Shown: in pieces, positions 26,401-34,089 of the stretch
How positions within the stretch are numbered: position 1 is the first letter of the stretch
Layout of the letters: each line of letters starts with the position of its first letter
DNA from: Rhizobium sp. Q54
Lineage (GTDB): Bacteria; Pseudomonadota; Alphaproteobacteria; Rhizobiales; Xanthobacteraceae
Direction: 5' to 3'
NCBI GenBank assembly: GCA_945870035.1
Contig: CAMBQQ010000002.1
Location: forward strand, 19,797-83,796
DNA length: 64,000 nucleotides
Position numbers and translations under genes: made by a program
The notes under the pieces: generated by a model
Told to the model about the DNA's origin: nothing
What the model saw: only the letters and a program-made list of their open reading frames with translations
The model's database searches: none

Positions 26401-27256
26401 CCGAATAGTCCGGGCAGATGACGACACTCTTGGCGCCGCGATAACGGGCCTCGGTATAGAAGTGTGCGTCGGGCGTGCGCGTTTGCGGTACGTTTGAGCC
26501 CCACAGCAGCAAGAAGCCGGAATTGTACCAGTCGGCCGATTCCGGCACGTCGGTCTGCTCGCCCCAGGTCTGCGGCGACGCCGGCGGCAAATCGCAATAC
26601 CAGTCGTAGAACGACATGCAGACACCGCCGAGCAGCGACAGGTAGCGCGAGCCGGCGGCATAACTCACCATCGACATTGCCGGGATCGGCGAGAAGCCGA
26701 ACACGCGGTCCGGGCCATGCGTCTTGACAGTGTAAGCATTGGCCGCGGCGATCAACTCGTTGACCTCGTCCCAGGTCGAACGGACAAAACCGCCAAGGCC
26801 TCGCTTCTCGACATAGGCCGAGCGTTTTGCCGGGTTTTCGACGATCGATTTCCAGGCGGCAACCGGCGTCATCAGGACGCGCGCTTCGCGCCACAGCTTG
26901 AGCAGCCGCGAACGCACCAACGGATACTTCACGCGGTTGCCGGAATAGAGATACCAGCTATAGCTCGCGCCGCGCGCGCAGCCGCGCGGCTCATGATTCG
27001 GCAGATCCGGCCGCGTGCGCGGATAATCGGTCTGCTGGGTTTCCCAGGTAACGATGCCGCCCTTGACGTAGATCTTCCACGAGCAAGAGCCTGTGCAGTT
27101 CACACCGTGCGTAGAGCGCACGATCTTGTCGTGCTGCCAGCGCTTGCGGTAGCCGTCTTCCCAGCGCCGGTCTTCATTGGTGGTGATGCCGTGACCGTCC
27201 GAGAACGGTTCGCTGCCGCGGCTGAAGAAAGTCAATCGGTCGAGAAAGTGACTCAT
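23480..27256 (-). CDS. narG: Respiratory nitrate reductase alpha subunit (molybdenum catalytic)
   Basis: 1258-residue Mo-bisMGD enzyme reducing nitrate to nitrite on the cytoplasmic face. Near residue 50 is H-G-V-N-C-T-G-S-C-S-W, where one His and three Cys hold the FS0 cluster, followed by W-E-T-Q-Q-T-D-Y-P. Full family length (E. coli 1247). An uncleaved twin-arginine-like remnant is not obvious; R-R-W-E-D-G-Y-R-K-R-W occurs at residue 30. Eleven bases after narK, and overlapping narH by four bases. Confidence 0.97.
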   Translation of the reverse strand: MSHFLDRLTFFSRGSEPFSDGHGITTNEDRRWEDGYRKRWQHDKIVRSTHGVNCTGSCSWKIYVKGGIVTWETQQTDYPRTRPDLPNHEPRGCARGASYSWYLYSGNRVKYPLVRSRLLKLWREARVLMTPVAAWKSIVENPAKRSAYVEKRGLGGFVRSTWDEVNELIAAANAYTVKTHGPDRVFGFSPIPAMSMVSYAAGSRYLSLLGGVCMSFYDWYCDLPPASPQTWGEQTDVPESADWYNSGFLLLWGSNVPQTRTPDAHFYTEARYRGAKSVVICPDYSEASKFADLWMSPKQGTDAALGMAMGHVILREFHIDRQAKYFQDYARQYTDMPMLVRLVKQGEHYVPERFLRASDFVKGCDESNNPEWKTVAFDETTGAVVVPKGSVGFRWGEKGKWNLQEQASDGKETKLRLSLNDVKDGIAAVGFPYFGNREHDHFQGTDHPSVLVRNVPTKTLQLVEGETIVASVYDLFVANYGVDCGLGGEHLAKGYDDMQPYTPAWAEKITGVPRDQIITTAREFALNAEKTKGRSMVIVGAGLNHWYHMDMNYRGIINMLVMCGCVGQSGGGWSHYVGQEKLRPQSGWLPLAFGLDWGRPPRQMNSTSAFYAHTDQWRYETLDVSEVLSPTAPAGPWDGALIDYNVRAERMGWLPSAPQLQTNPLQVSKDAAAAGMEAKDYVAANLKSGKLNLSCDDPDNPANWPRNMFIWRSNLLGASGKGHEYFLKHLLGTKHGVMGKDLGEDGKKKPMDVVWHEKAPEGKLDLLVTLDFRMSTTCMYSDIVLPTASWYEKNDLNTSDMHPFIHPLTAAVDPVWEARSDWEIYKGIAKAFSTVAPEVLGVEKDVVLTPIMHDTPGEIAQAFDVKDWKKGEIDPIPGKTMPAVTVVERDYPGLYKRFTSLGPLMAKLGNGGKGMAWNTEHEVDFLKQLNGVVLEEGTTKGFARIDSDIDACEVILSLAPETNGEVAVKAWASLGGFTGLDHTHLAIPKEDEKIRFRDVVAQPRKIISSPIWSGLESEKVCYNAGYTNVHELIPWRTLTGRQQLYQDHLWMRAFGEGFCVYRPPIDTKSVNPVIDRKPNGNDAVVLNFITPHQKWGIHSTYTDNLLMLTLSRGGPCVWISEIDAKQAGIVDNDWIEAFNSNGALVARAVVSQRVKQGMCMMYHAQEKIVNVPGSEQTGQRGGIHNSVTRAILKPTHMIGGYAQQSYGFNYYGTVGSNRDEFVIVRKMSKVDWLDTPTPDQPEALPVATNTTNTLEAAE

Positions 27257-27267
27257 GTGATTTTCCC

Positions 27268-30009
27268 TTATTCAGCCGGTTGCAGGGTGGCGGGCGGCAG
27301 CGAACCGCCACGCTCGATGTCGCGCAGCAGGCCGCCGCGGCGGGTGTAGAACCACCAGGTGATGGCGACACAGGTGACGTAGAAACCCATGAAGCCCCAC
27401 AACGCCATCTCCGGTCCGCCGGTCAGCGAGATCGAGGTGCCGTAGCTCTTCGGGATGAAGAAGGCGCCATAAGCCGCGACCGCGGAGGTAAATCCGATGA
27501 TCGCCGCCGATTCCATTTCGGCCTGCTTCTGGCGAACGTCGATGCTCATGCCCGGCTCAAGCCGGATGAGTTCCGCGCGCATGATTGCCGGGATCATCTG
27601 GAAGGTCGATGCGTTGCCGACGCCGGTAGCGAAGAACAACAGCATGAACATCGCGAAGAATCCCCAGAACGCGTTCGGCTGATCCTTGATGCCAAGGAAG
27701 TACAGCACGCCGCCGACCGCCGCGATCATCAGCGTGAAAACCCAGAAAGTGACGCGGCCGCCGCCGTAGCGATCCGACAACCAGCCGGTCGCCGAGCGCG
27801 ACAGCGCGCCGACCAGCGGCCCGAGGAAGATGAACTTCAGCGAGTCGACCTGCGGGAACATGGTCTTGGCGAGCAGCGGGAAGCCCGCCGAATAGCCGAT
27901 GAACGAGCCGAAGGTGCCGGTATAGAGCCAGCACATCAGCCAGTTATGCTTGCGCTTGAAGATCACCGCCTGATCGGCGAACGAGGCGCGCATGTCGGCG
28001 ATGTCGTTCATGCCGAACCAGGCCGCCGTGGCCGAGATGGCGATGAACGGCACCCAGATGAAGCCGGCATTCTGCAGCCAGAGCTTGGTACCGTCTTTCG
28101 CCACCTGCGGCTCGCCGCCAAGCCAGCCAAACACGCCGGCAACGATGACCAGCGGGATAACGAATTGCACGACGCTGACGCCGAGATTGCCGAGGCCGGC
28201 GTTGAGCGCCAACGCGTTGCCCTTCTCCGCCTTGCGGAAGAAAAAGCTGATGTTCGCCATCGACGAGGCGAAGTTGCCGCCGCCGAAGCCGCACAGCAAG
28301 GCCAGCGCCAGGAAGAAGATGTAAGGCGTATCCGGGCTCTGCACCGCAAGCCCGATGCCGACCGCCGGGATCATCAGCGACCAGGTCGAAATCGATGTCC
28401 ACAGCCGGCCGCCGAAGATCGGCGGCATGAAGGAATAGAAGATGCGCAAGGTCGCGCCGGACAGGCCGGGTATGGCCGCGAGCCAGAACAGCTGATCGGT
28501 CGAGAATGTGAAGCCGACCGCCGGCAGCTTGGCGACGACCACCGACCACACCATCCAGACCGCGAAGGCGAGCAGCAGCGCCGGTATCGAAATCCACAAA
28601 TTGCGGCGCGCAATGGCGCGTCCCTTGCTCTCCCAGAAAGCCGGATCTTCCGGTTTCCATTCGTCCAGGACATGACCGGAGAGCGCGCCGATGTGCTTGC
28701 CCTCGTGAATCGGCCCCATTTCCGGGAACTGCGGCAGCATGCTCAGGGCCGGCTCGTAGGCCTCGCGCTCCATGCGGCGAATAGCGAAATGCATCCAGGC
28801 CAATGAAACGGCGGCGATCAGGAACAACAGCATGAAGCAGCTGGTCCAAATGCCGGTGAGATCGTTGAGCACGCCGAAGACGATCGGCAGGATGAAACCG
28901 CCGAGGCCGCCGATCATGCCGACCAGGCCGCCGACCGCGCCAACGTTCTTCGGGTAATAGACCGGGATGTGCTTGTAGACCGCGGCTTTTCCTAAGCTCA
29001 TGAAGAAGCCAAGCACGAAGATCAGCGCCGTGAAGGTGACGACGCCGGTCGCCATATGGAAAGTGATCGGGCCCTTGATGCCTTCGACCGTGTAGGTGGT
29101 CGGCGGATAAGCCAAGATGAAGGTGACCAGCACCGAGACGCCAAACATCCAGTACATGATGCGGCGGGCGCCGTATTTGTCCGACAAGTGACCGCCATAG
29201 GCGCGGAACAGGCTGGCCGGAACCGAATAGGCGGCGCCGATCATGCCCGCGGTCGTGATGCTGAGCCCATAGACGCCGATCAGATAGCGCGGCAACCACA
29301 GCGCCAACGCGACGAAGGCGCCGAAAGCGAAGAAGTAATAGAGCGAGAAGCGCCAGACCTGGACGTTCTTGAGCGCATCGAGTTCGAGCCACGCGCTGAC
29401 CGGGCGGGCGCCTTTGGCGCGGCGCGCCATCTCGACCGGGTCTTCCTTGGTGGTGAACCAGAAGACGATGCCCATCAGCGCGATGGCGACGGCCCAGACC
29501 TGCGCGGTGACCTGCCAGCCATAAGCCACCATCACAAACGGTGCGATGAACTTGGTCACCGCCGCACCGACATTGCCGGCACCGAAGATACCGAGCGCGG
29601 TACCCTGCCTTTCCGGCGGATACCAACGCGAGACGTAAGCGATGCCGACCGCGAAGGAGCCGCCGGCAATACCGACGCCGAGCGCGGCAATCAGAAACTC
29701 TGTGTAAGTTTGCGCATATGTCAGCAGGAAGGTGGCCAGCGCGGCCGCCAGCATGACCACAGTGTAGACGCGGCGGCCGCCATATTGATCGGTCCAAATG
29801 CCGAGGAAGATGCGTACCAGCGAACCGGTAAGAATGGGGGTACCGACTAACAGGCCAAACTGCGTTTCATTCAGCCCCAAATCCTTCTTGATCTGAATGC
29901 CGATGATGGCGAACAGCGTCCACACCGCGAAGCAGACGGTGAAGGCAATAGTGGACATCCAAAGCGCACGGCCTTGGCCTTCAATACTAGAAATAGATTC
30001 TGATTGCAT
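27268..30009 (-). CDS. narK: Fused nitrate/nitrite transporter (NarK1-NarK2 type)
   Basis: Inner-membrane protein of 913 residues containing two complete major-facilitator modules of about 12 helices each, split around residue 430-460. The N-terminal half resembles the NarK1 nitrate/H+ symporter and the C-terminal half the NarK2 nitrate/nitrite antiporter, as in Paracoccus NarK. MFS loop motifs such as G-I-W-T-D-Q-Y-G-G-R-R near residue 77 and G-W-L-S-D-R-Y-G-G-G-R near 745 are visible. The ATG at 30009 with AGGA upstream is preferred to one 12 codons earlier. It heads the nar operon, with FNR/DNR-type boxes upstream. Confidence 0.93.
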   Translation of the reverse strand: MQSESISSIEGQGRALWMSTIAFTVCFAVWTLFAIIGIQIKKDLGLNETQFGLLVGTPILTGSLVRIFLGIWTDQYGGRRVYTVVMLAAALATFLLTYAQTYTEFLIAALGVGIAGGSFAVGIAYVSRWYPPERQGTALGIFGAGNVGAAVTKFIAPFVMVAYGWQVTAQVWAVAIALMGIVFWFTTKEDPVEMARRAKGARPVSAWLELDALKNVQVWRFSLYYFFAFGAFVALALWLPRYLIGVYGLSITTAGMIGAAYSVPASLFRAYGGHLSDKYGARRIMYWMFGVSVLVTFILAYPPTTYTVEGIKGPITFHMATGVVTFTALIFVLGFFMSLGKAAVYKHIPVYYPKNVGAVGGLVGMIGGLGGFILPIVFGVLNDLTGIWTSCFMLLFLIAAVSLAWMHFAIRRMEREAYEPALSMLPQFPEMGPIHEGKHIGALSGHVLDEWKPEDPAFWESKGRAIARRNLWISIPALLLAFAVWMVWSVVVAKLPAVGFTFSTDQLFWLAAIPGLSGATLRIFYSFMPPIFGGRLWTSISTWSLMIPAVGIGLAVQSPDTPYIFFLALALLCGFGGGNFASSMANISFFFRKAEKGNALALNAGLGNLGVSVVQFVIPLVIVAGVFGWLGGEPQVAKDGTKLWLQNAGFIWVPFIAISATAAWFGMNDIADMRASFADQAVIFKRKHNWLMCWLYTGTFGSFIGYSAGFPLLAKTMFPQVDSLKFIFLGPLVGALSRSATGWLSDRYGGGRVTFWVFTLMIAAVGGVLYFLGIKDQPNAFWGFFAMFMLLFFATGVGNASTFQMIPAIMRAELIRLEPGMSIDVRQKQAEMESAAIIGFTSAVAAYGAFFIPKSYGTSISLTGGPEMALWGFMGFYVTCVAITWWFYTRRGGLLRDIERGGSLPPATLQPAE

Positions 30010-30074
30010 GGCGCCCGTCCTGTCAGCCCAAAAGAATGGTCGCATGACAAGACTTGGTCGGCCGCCCGGAAGCT

Positions 30075-30088
30075 TTGACCTCGATCAA
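30075..30088. promoter_or_regulatory. FNR/DNR-type operator proximal to narK
   Basis: TTGACCTCGATCAA, one base from the FNR consensus TTGAT-N4-ATCAA. Its centre is about 72 bases before the narK start; a transcription start about 41.5 bases downstream would fall near 30040, the usual class II position. Confidence 0.65.
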
Positions 30089-30166
30089 CAGACGTCAATA
30101 ATCAGTACAAATAAAGTTCGCGCGCCTAGCGCAACTGTCTTATATCGACTCAGACCTCGCCATGAA

Positions 30167-30202
30167 TTGATATCGATCAAGATCGTGCTTGATATCAATC
30201 AA
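30167..30202. promoter_or_regulatory. Two perfect tandem FNR/DNR-type operators
   Basis: TTGATATCGATCAA (30167..30180) and TTGATATCAATCAA (30189..30202). Both match TTGAT-N4-ATCAA exactly and their starts are 22 bases apart, two helical turns, so bound dimers would lie on one face of the DNA. They stand between narK and the divergent Crp/Fnr gene at 30267 and may serve either. A possible -10 for the latter is TATGAT (30233..30238). Confidence 0.8.
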
Positions 30203-30266
30203 GAAGATAGCCTCAGCGCCTAAATTCTAGGCTATGATTACTTAAACTGCCGCAAGGAGGACGATC

Positions 30267-30953
30267 GTGCGCCAAGCCGAAATAGATCAGGTTCGTGGGC
30301 TGCGGTTATTTTGCGACATGCGAGCAGATAATTTCGCAGAGCTAATGAATGCTGCGAAATTCGAATCCTTTCCAAAGGATTTTTCTTTGATCAATGAAGG
30401 GGATTTGCCAGATTTTCTGCACATCGTCGTCCACGGCACGATCGAGATGTTCTGCATCCACGGCGAGCAGGAAATCACCATCGAGATTATGCAACCCGGG
30501 ACCACGTTTATTCTTGCCGCGGTTATTCGGGACGACGTCTACCTGACGTCCGCCCGCACTCTCACCGCCGCGCAGGTCCTGATGATACCCGCACAGGTCG
30601 TTCGTGATATTTTTGAACGGGATGTCGCCTTCGCGCGAGCGATCGTCAATGAATTGGCGCTCCGATTTCGTGGACTTGTGCGCGCCCTCAAGAACAAACA
30701 GTTGCGAACCGGTTCCGAGCGCCTGGCAAATTGGATATTCCACACTTCCTTGCAGCAAGAGGACCAGAAGCGGTTTAAACCGGCAATCAGCAAACAGTCG
30801 CTCGCGTCAAGCTTAGGAATGACGCCAGAGCACCTGTCGCGCAACTTTACATTTCTGGAGCAACACGGCGTAAAACGCCTGGGAAAATATATCATAATCG
30901 AGGACCCGATAGCGCTGAAGGCATTTGCAAAGCCCAATTCGCTTATCGATTGA
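30267..30953 (+). CDS. Crp/Fnr-family regulator divergent from narK (NarR/DNR-like)
   Basis: 228-residue regulator with an N-terminal beta-barrel sensor, dimer helix and C-terminal helix-turn-helix S-K-Q-S-L-A-S-S-L-G-M-T-P-E-H-L-S-R-N-F. The E-x-x-S-R recognition pattern is that of proteins reading TTGAT half-sites. Only two Cys (16 and about 62) are present, without the FNR 4Fe-4S set, so oxygen sensing by a cluster is unlikely. Its position divergent from narKGHJI is like Paracoccus narR. The ligand (nitrate, nitrite or NO) is unknown. AAGGAGG precedes the start. Confidence 0.82.
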   Translation: MRQAEIDQVRGLRLFCDMRADNFAELMNAAKFESFPKDFSLINEGDLPDFLHIVVHGTIEMFCIHGEQEITIEIMQPGTTFILAAVIRDDVYLTSARTLTAAQVLMIPAQVVRDIFERDVAFARAIVNELALRFRGLVRALKNKQLRTGSERLANWIFHTSLQQEDQKRFKPAISKQSLASSLGMTPEHLSRNFTFLEQHGVKRLGKYIIIEDPIALKAFAKPNSLID

Positions 30954-31058
30954 TAATAAATCCGCGCGGCCGAATTTTCTATTTACGGCGCCTTGCACAT
31001 CGACGCACTCTATTATCGTTTGCGAAAAGACAAATTCTGGCCGTGCGCGGCGCAACTC

Positions 31059-31796
31059 TCAGCGCATCGACCGCAAACTGCCTCGTACAGCGCCGCGATC
31101 GTCAGACGCAAATTTTCGGAGCGCGCCGACATCGCTCACCTTCACACTAGAAGCGTCAACTGAAACTCCGACGGCTCGCAATTTGCTGAAAGAGCGCGAG
31201 AGCGACTCCGGTTTAAGTCCGAGCCGAGCCGCAATCAGGGCTTTGTCATATGGCAGCGCGATGGCGCAGCTACCGTACTCCGCCGGGCATAGCGACATTA
31301 GAAAAGTCGCAACCCGCTGTACGCCGCTTTGTGCTTTGAGCTGTTCAATTTGCTGAACGAGATTGTGCAGATGCTGCAAGGTCGACGCGATCATCGCCAG
31401 CGCTATATCCGGGTCTTCCCGAACGCAACGAACAAGATGGCCAGCAGGCAGGCGCACCACTCGAACAGCACTCACCGCCTCGGCGTTCGCAGGATAGCGC
31501 CCATCCGTAAACGCGACGGCCTCTGCAAAACTGTCGCCTTTGGCCAGAATGTGGATAACCGTTTCCTCGCCGGAGGCCGAGATACGAAACAGCTTCACCC
31601 AACCGCTGATAACAATGAAAAAATCCGTAGCTAGCTCGCCTTGTCGAAAAAGCCATTCATGCGGCCTGACCGTCAATACGGTCGCGGGCGCGAGGATATG
31701 TTCTACCGTATCCGCCTTCAAACTACGGAATACAGCGATTCGCGTCACTATGCGCAAATCCTCCGCTGTCAATTTCGTCTGCGCATTCGTCAGCAT
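31059..31796 (-). CDS. Crp/Fnr-family regulator, DNR/NnrR-like
   Basis: 245 residues. Sensor domain (F-R-S-L near residue 23, F-R-Q-G-E near 50, G-D-S-F-A-E-A-V-A-F near 86) resembles the heme-binding NO sensors DNR/NnrR more than FNR, and there is no N-terminal Cys cluster. Helix-turn-helix D-K-A-L-I-A-A-R-L-G-L-K-P-E-S-L-S-R-S-F carries the same E-x-x-S-R pattern. Convergent with the 30267 gene, divergent from the hemerythrin gene, with an operator between. Likely controls NO-linked promoters here. Confidence 0.8.
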   Translation of the reverse strand: MLTNAQTKLTAEDLRIVTRIAVFRSLKADTVEHILAPATVLTVRPHEWLFRQGELATDFFIVISGWVKLFRISASGEETVIHILAKGDSFAEAVAFTDGRYPANAEAVSAVRVVRLPAGHLVRCVREDPDIALAMIASTLQHLHNLVQQIEQLKAQSGVQRVATFLMSLCPAEYGSCAIALPYDKALIAARLGLKPESLSRSFSKLRAVGVSVDASSVKVSDVGALRKFASDDRGAVRGSLRSMR

Positions 31797-31846
31797 GCAA
31801 ACTGCCTCACTATTCTAACACATAGAGGCGCACCAGTTAGGGCGCC

Positions 31847-31860
31847 TTGACTTCGGTCAA
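31847..31860. promoter_or_regulatory. Symmetric DNR/NnrR-type operator
   Basis: TTGACTTCGGTCAA, a perfect 5+5 dyad. With TACATT (31884..31889) as -10, its centre lies about 42 bases before the expected transcription start of the hemerythrin gene, the class II activator position. It is also about 50 bases before the divergent regulator start (31796). Confidence 0.7.
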
Positions 31861-31925
31861 GGACGAACGAGCCCGAAGATGCTTACATTCTAGATGGCTC
31901 CCCTGTCGTCTGCCAGAAGGCGGCG

Positions 31926-32423
31926 GTGATCACACTTATGCGTGAAGCCTTCTTACGCGCGGAAAGTACCATTATGGCCGGTGCAGTAATTCGACCGATT
32001 AGTCGCAAGCTGCGGACCGTGCGACTTGGTCACGATGCAATCGATTCAGATCATATCGAAATATCCGAATGCTGGTTCAAATCCGTTAATTGCACGCCTA
32101 TTCAGTTCCCATTCTTGATCGCCCGGTTGAAAAAATTAATGGCGACGCACTTCGCCCGAGAAGACGCCATTATGAAGCACGCCGCCAGCTCACTCTGCTC
32201 TTGTCACAGGCAAGAGCATGAAATGCTTCTCGGACTTTGCGACCGCGCAGCGGGACTTAGCGAATTCAACTGGCGAGCAGCACAGCGACTTCTTCGCGAT
32301 GAGTTCCCCGGTCGGGTCCGTGAACACATCATCTGCATGGACCAGATGCTTGTTATGCAACTCAACACGAGCAGCGCAGGCATTCCTGCGGGCGAACGCC
32401 TGCACGAGGATCATGCCGGATGA
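31926..32423 (+). CDS. Hemerythrin-like domain protein
   Basis: 165 residues from a GTG start; ATG at 31974 (149 residues) with GGAAAG upstream is an equally good start. A di-iron site is suggested by L-G-H-D-A-I-D-S-D-H, then T-H-F-A-R-E-D-A-I-M, C-H-R-Q-E-H-E-M, and V-R-E-H-I-I-C-M-D, the H/HxxxE/HxxxH/HxxxxD order of bacteriohemerythrins. Such proteins bind O2 or NO. A DNR-type operator in class II position upstream ties it to the nitrogen-oxide response. Several Cys (S-L-C-S-C-H) are unusual for the family. Confidence 0.72.
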   Translation: MITLMREAFLRAESTIMAGAVIRPISRKLRTVRLGHDAIDSDHIEISECWFKSVNCTPIQFPFLIARLKKLMATHFAREDAIMKHAASSLCSCHRQEHEMLLGLCDRAAGLSEFNWRAAQRLLRDEFPGRVREHIICMDQMLVMQLNTSSAGIPAGERLHEDHAG

Positions 32424-32893
32424 CCGTTCCGCTCTACGGTAGCCTGGACGCTTCATTGCGGCCGTCGTTTTCCAGTTCGCCGCGGAACGTATGCCTTCCT
32501 GCCGAGATGCCGATACCGCTATTCTGGCCCTTGTGACCGCAGCCGCGACACCGGCGCGACCATTGAGTTCCAGGTCGTCGGATGCATTTCCCAATGGGAG
32601 TGACCGGCTTCCGGCTTTCTCCCCATAATTGCGACATGTCGCGGTTGCCTCGATCCTTTATGCCGTGCTCGACGGGCGGATGAGCACAGCCGAGCAACCG
32701 CCGCACTCGAAAGCATGGAATTTCCTGCGCCATTCTTAAATGGATTTTAATACGGCAAGCCTGGCTATCAACGCCTCGACATCCGTACGAGCATTAGAAC
32801 ATAGACATCCTCGCCCGGATCGAGCGACTCTTCGCCGGGTAAATCATTGGGTCTTCCCGACCCTTAAATTCTCAGTTCTGGCGTCTGCCTGTC
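32424..32893. other. Region without a confident gene
   Basis: A 99-codon minus-strand frame (32434..32733) contains two C-x-x-C-like Cys clusters but resembles no family I know and shows no good ribosome site. Base composition is slightly lower in GC than the flanks. It could be a decayed gene or 5' leader sequence. Confidence 0.35.
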
Positions 32894-32907
32894 TTGACCA
32901 ATGTCAA
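32894..32907. promoter_or_regulatory. Symmetric DNR/NnrR-type operator before the DUF6455 gene
   Basis: TTGACCAATGTCAA, a perfect 5+5 dyad. TATAGA, preceded by TG, at 32928..32933 would be the -10 element, putting the transcription start near 32940, about 40 bases from the operator centre, the class II activator spacing. Confidence 0.72.
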
Positions 32908-32970
32908 GGCGCGTGGACCTGCACTTGTATAGACTATAAAACCAAAATGCGATTCAGAATGGAGATGCTC

Positions 32971-33411
32971 ATGCATATCAGTGAAGCAGTGGTCCTCCGC
33001 GAGGCACAGCGGCTGCGGAATGAGATGGTTTGGCAAGCCATCATGATATTCCGCAACCGGGTGGCAAACTATCGCCGCGCCAGCGTGTCGCGCCAAGAGT
33101 TTGATACATTCAGCCAGGTCGAGATGTCTGCCCTAGCAAGCGATGTCCACCTGGAGCCGTCACAGCTTCGCGCTTTGTCAAACGCAGGAGTCGATGCCGC
33201 AGCACTCTTGAAGCGGATGCTCGCCGCGTTGGGAATCGATCCGAAAATTCTCAAAACCATGGATGTGTACACGGCACGCGATCTTCAGGCGACATGCTCT
33301 CTGTGCAAAAGCAAGTCGCGATGCCGGCGCTCGCTTGCGACGGGAACGGCTGCGACGGCGTACCGCGATTTCTGCCCGAATGCCGCAACACTTTGTGCAC
33401 TGACCGCTTAG
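32971..33411 (+). CDS. DUF6455 family Cys-rich protein
   Basis: 146 residues from this start. The last 45 residues hold the family centre: D-L-Q-A-T-C-S-L-C-K-S-K-S-R-C-R-R-S-L-A and F-C-P-N-A-A-T-L-C-A-L, four to five Cys that could bind a metal or Fe-S cluster. The preceding part is helical. The frame extends back to 32740, but the promoter deduced from the operator excludes the earlier starts, and GGAG six bases before the ATG at 32971 supports this one. Function unknown. mogA starts 28 bases downstream and is probably co-transcribed. Confidence 0.68.
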   Translation: MHISEAVVLREAQRLRNEMVWQAIMIFRNRVANYRRASVSRQEFDTFSQVEMSALASDVHLEPSQLRALSNAGVDAAALLKRMLAALGIDPKILKTMDVYTARDLQATCSLCKSKSRCRRSLATGTAATAYRDFCPNAATLCALTA

Positions 33412-33439
33412 ACTAATAGCGATTTAGAGCAATCAGCGC

Positions 33440-33979
33440 ATGAACGACCACGCAATGGCGGTTATTGGCGTGTTGAACGCGTCAGACCGCGCGAGCGCCG
33501 GCATTTATAGTGACGAGAACGGGCCAGCTATCGAGCAGTATTTACGGGAGGTTCTCACGAGCCCGTGGCGCGCCATTCTGCGCGTTGTCCCCGACGGAAT
33601 CGAAAGTGTGCGCGACGGATTGATCGACCTTGCCGATCGAGAAAACTGCGGTCTCATCTTCACCACGGGCGGCACCGGGCCGGCCCCGCGTGACCTCACG
33701 CCTGAAGCGACAATGGCCGCTTGCTCGAAATTGTTACCTGGGTTCGGCGAGTTAATGCGCGCGGTGAGCCTCAAGCAGGTTGCGACCGCCATTTTGTCTC
33801 GACAAACAGCCGGCATTCGGGGAAGGACGCTCATCGTCAATCTGCCCGGACGGCCTGCGTCAATCCGCGTTTGCCTCGACGCCATTTTTCCGGCGATACC
33901 CTATTGCTTGGACTTGATCGGTCAACCGGGCATGGCAACCGACCCCGTGCGCTGCAAAGCCTTTCGCCCGAAGACCTGA
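33440..33979 (+). CDS. mogA: Molybdopterin adenylyltransferase (MogA family)
   Basis: 179 residues. It activates molybdopterin by adenylation before molybdate insertion, the last common step of Mo cofactor synthesis. The family motif T-T-G-G-T-G-P-A-P-R-D-L-T-P-E-A-T near residue 76 and N-L-P-G-R-P near 134 are present. Its position after the DUF6455 gene, under a nitrogen-oxide-type operator, would match cofactor supply for NarG. MoaB, a paralogue, is the alternative, but the motif and length fit MogA. Confidence 0.88.
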   Translation: MNDHAMAVIGVLNASDRASAGIYSDENGPAIEQYLREVLTSPWRAILRVVPDGIESVRDGLIDLADRENCGLIFTTGGTGPAPRDLTPEATMAACSKLLPGFGELMRAVSLKQVATAILSRQTAGIRGRTLIVNLPGRPASIRVCLDAIFPAIPYCLDLIGQPGMATDPVRCKAFRPKT

Positions 33980-34089
33980 GCGTTGCCCTCGCCCGTCCGG
34001 ATGCACATTTTGATCTGAGAGCTTCGCGCCCATTTCCAGCCCGGCCAATAACCGAGTCGAGTCTCGACAGCCAGGAGGCGCACGAAGCA

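Noticed and set aside
32434..32733. 99-residue minus-strand frame with Cys pairs
   Set aside because: No family resemblance and no ribosome site; kept only as a note in the intergenic entry.
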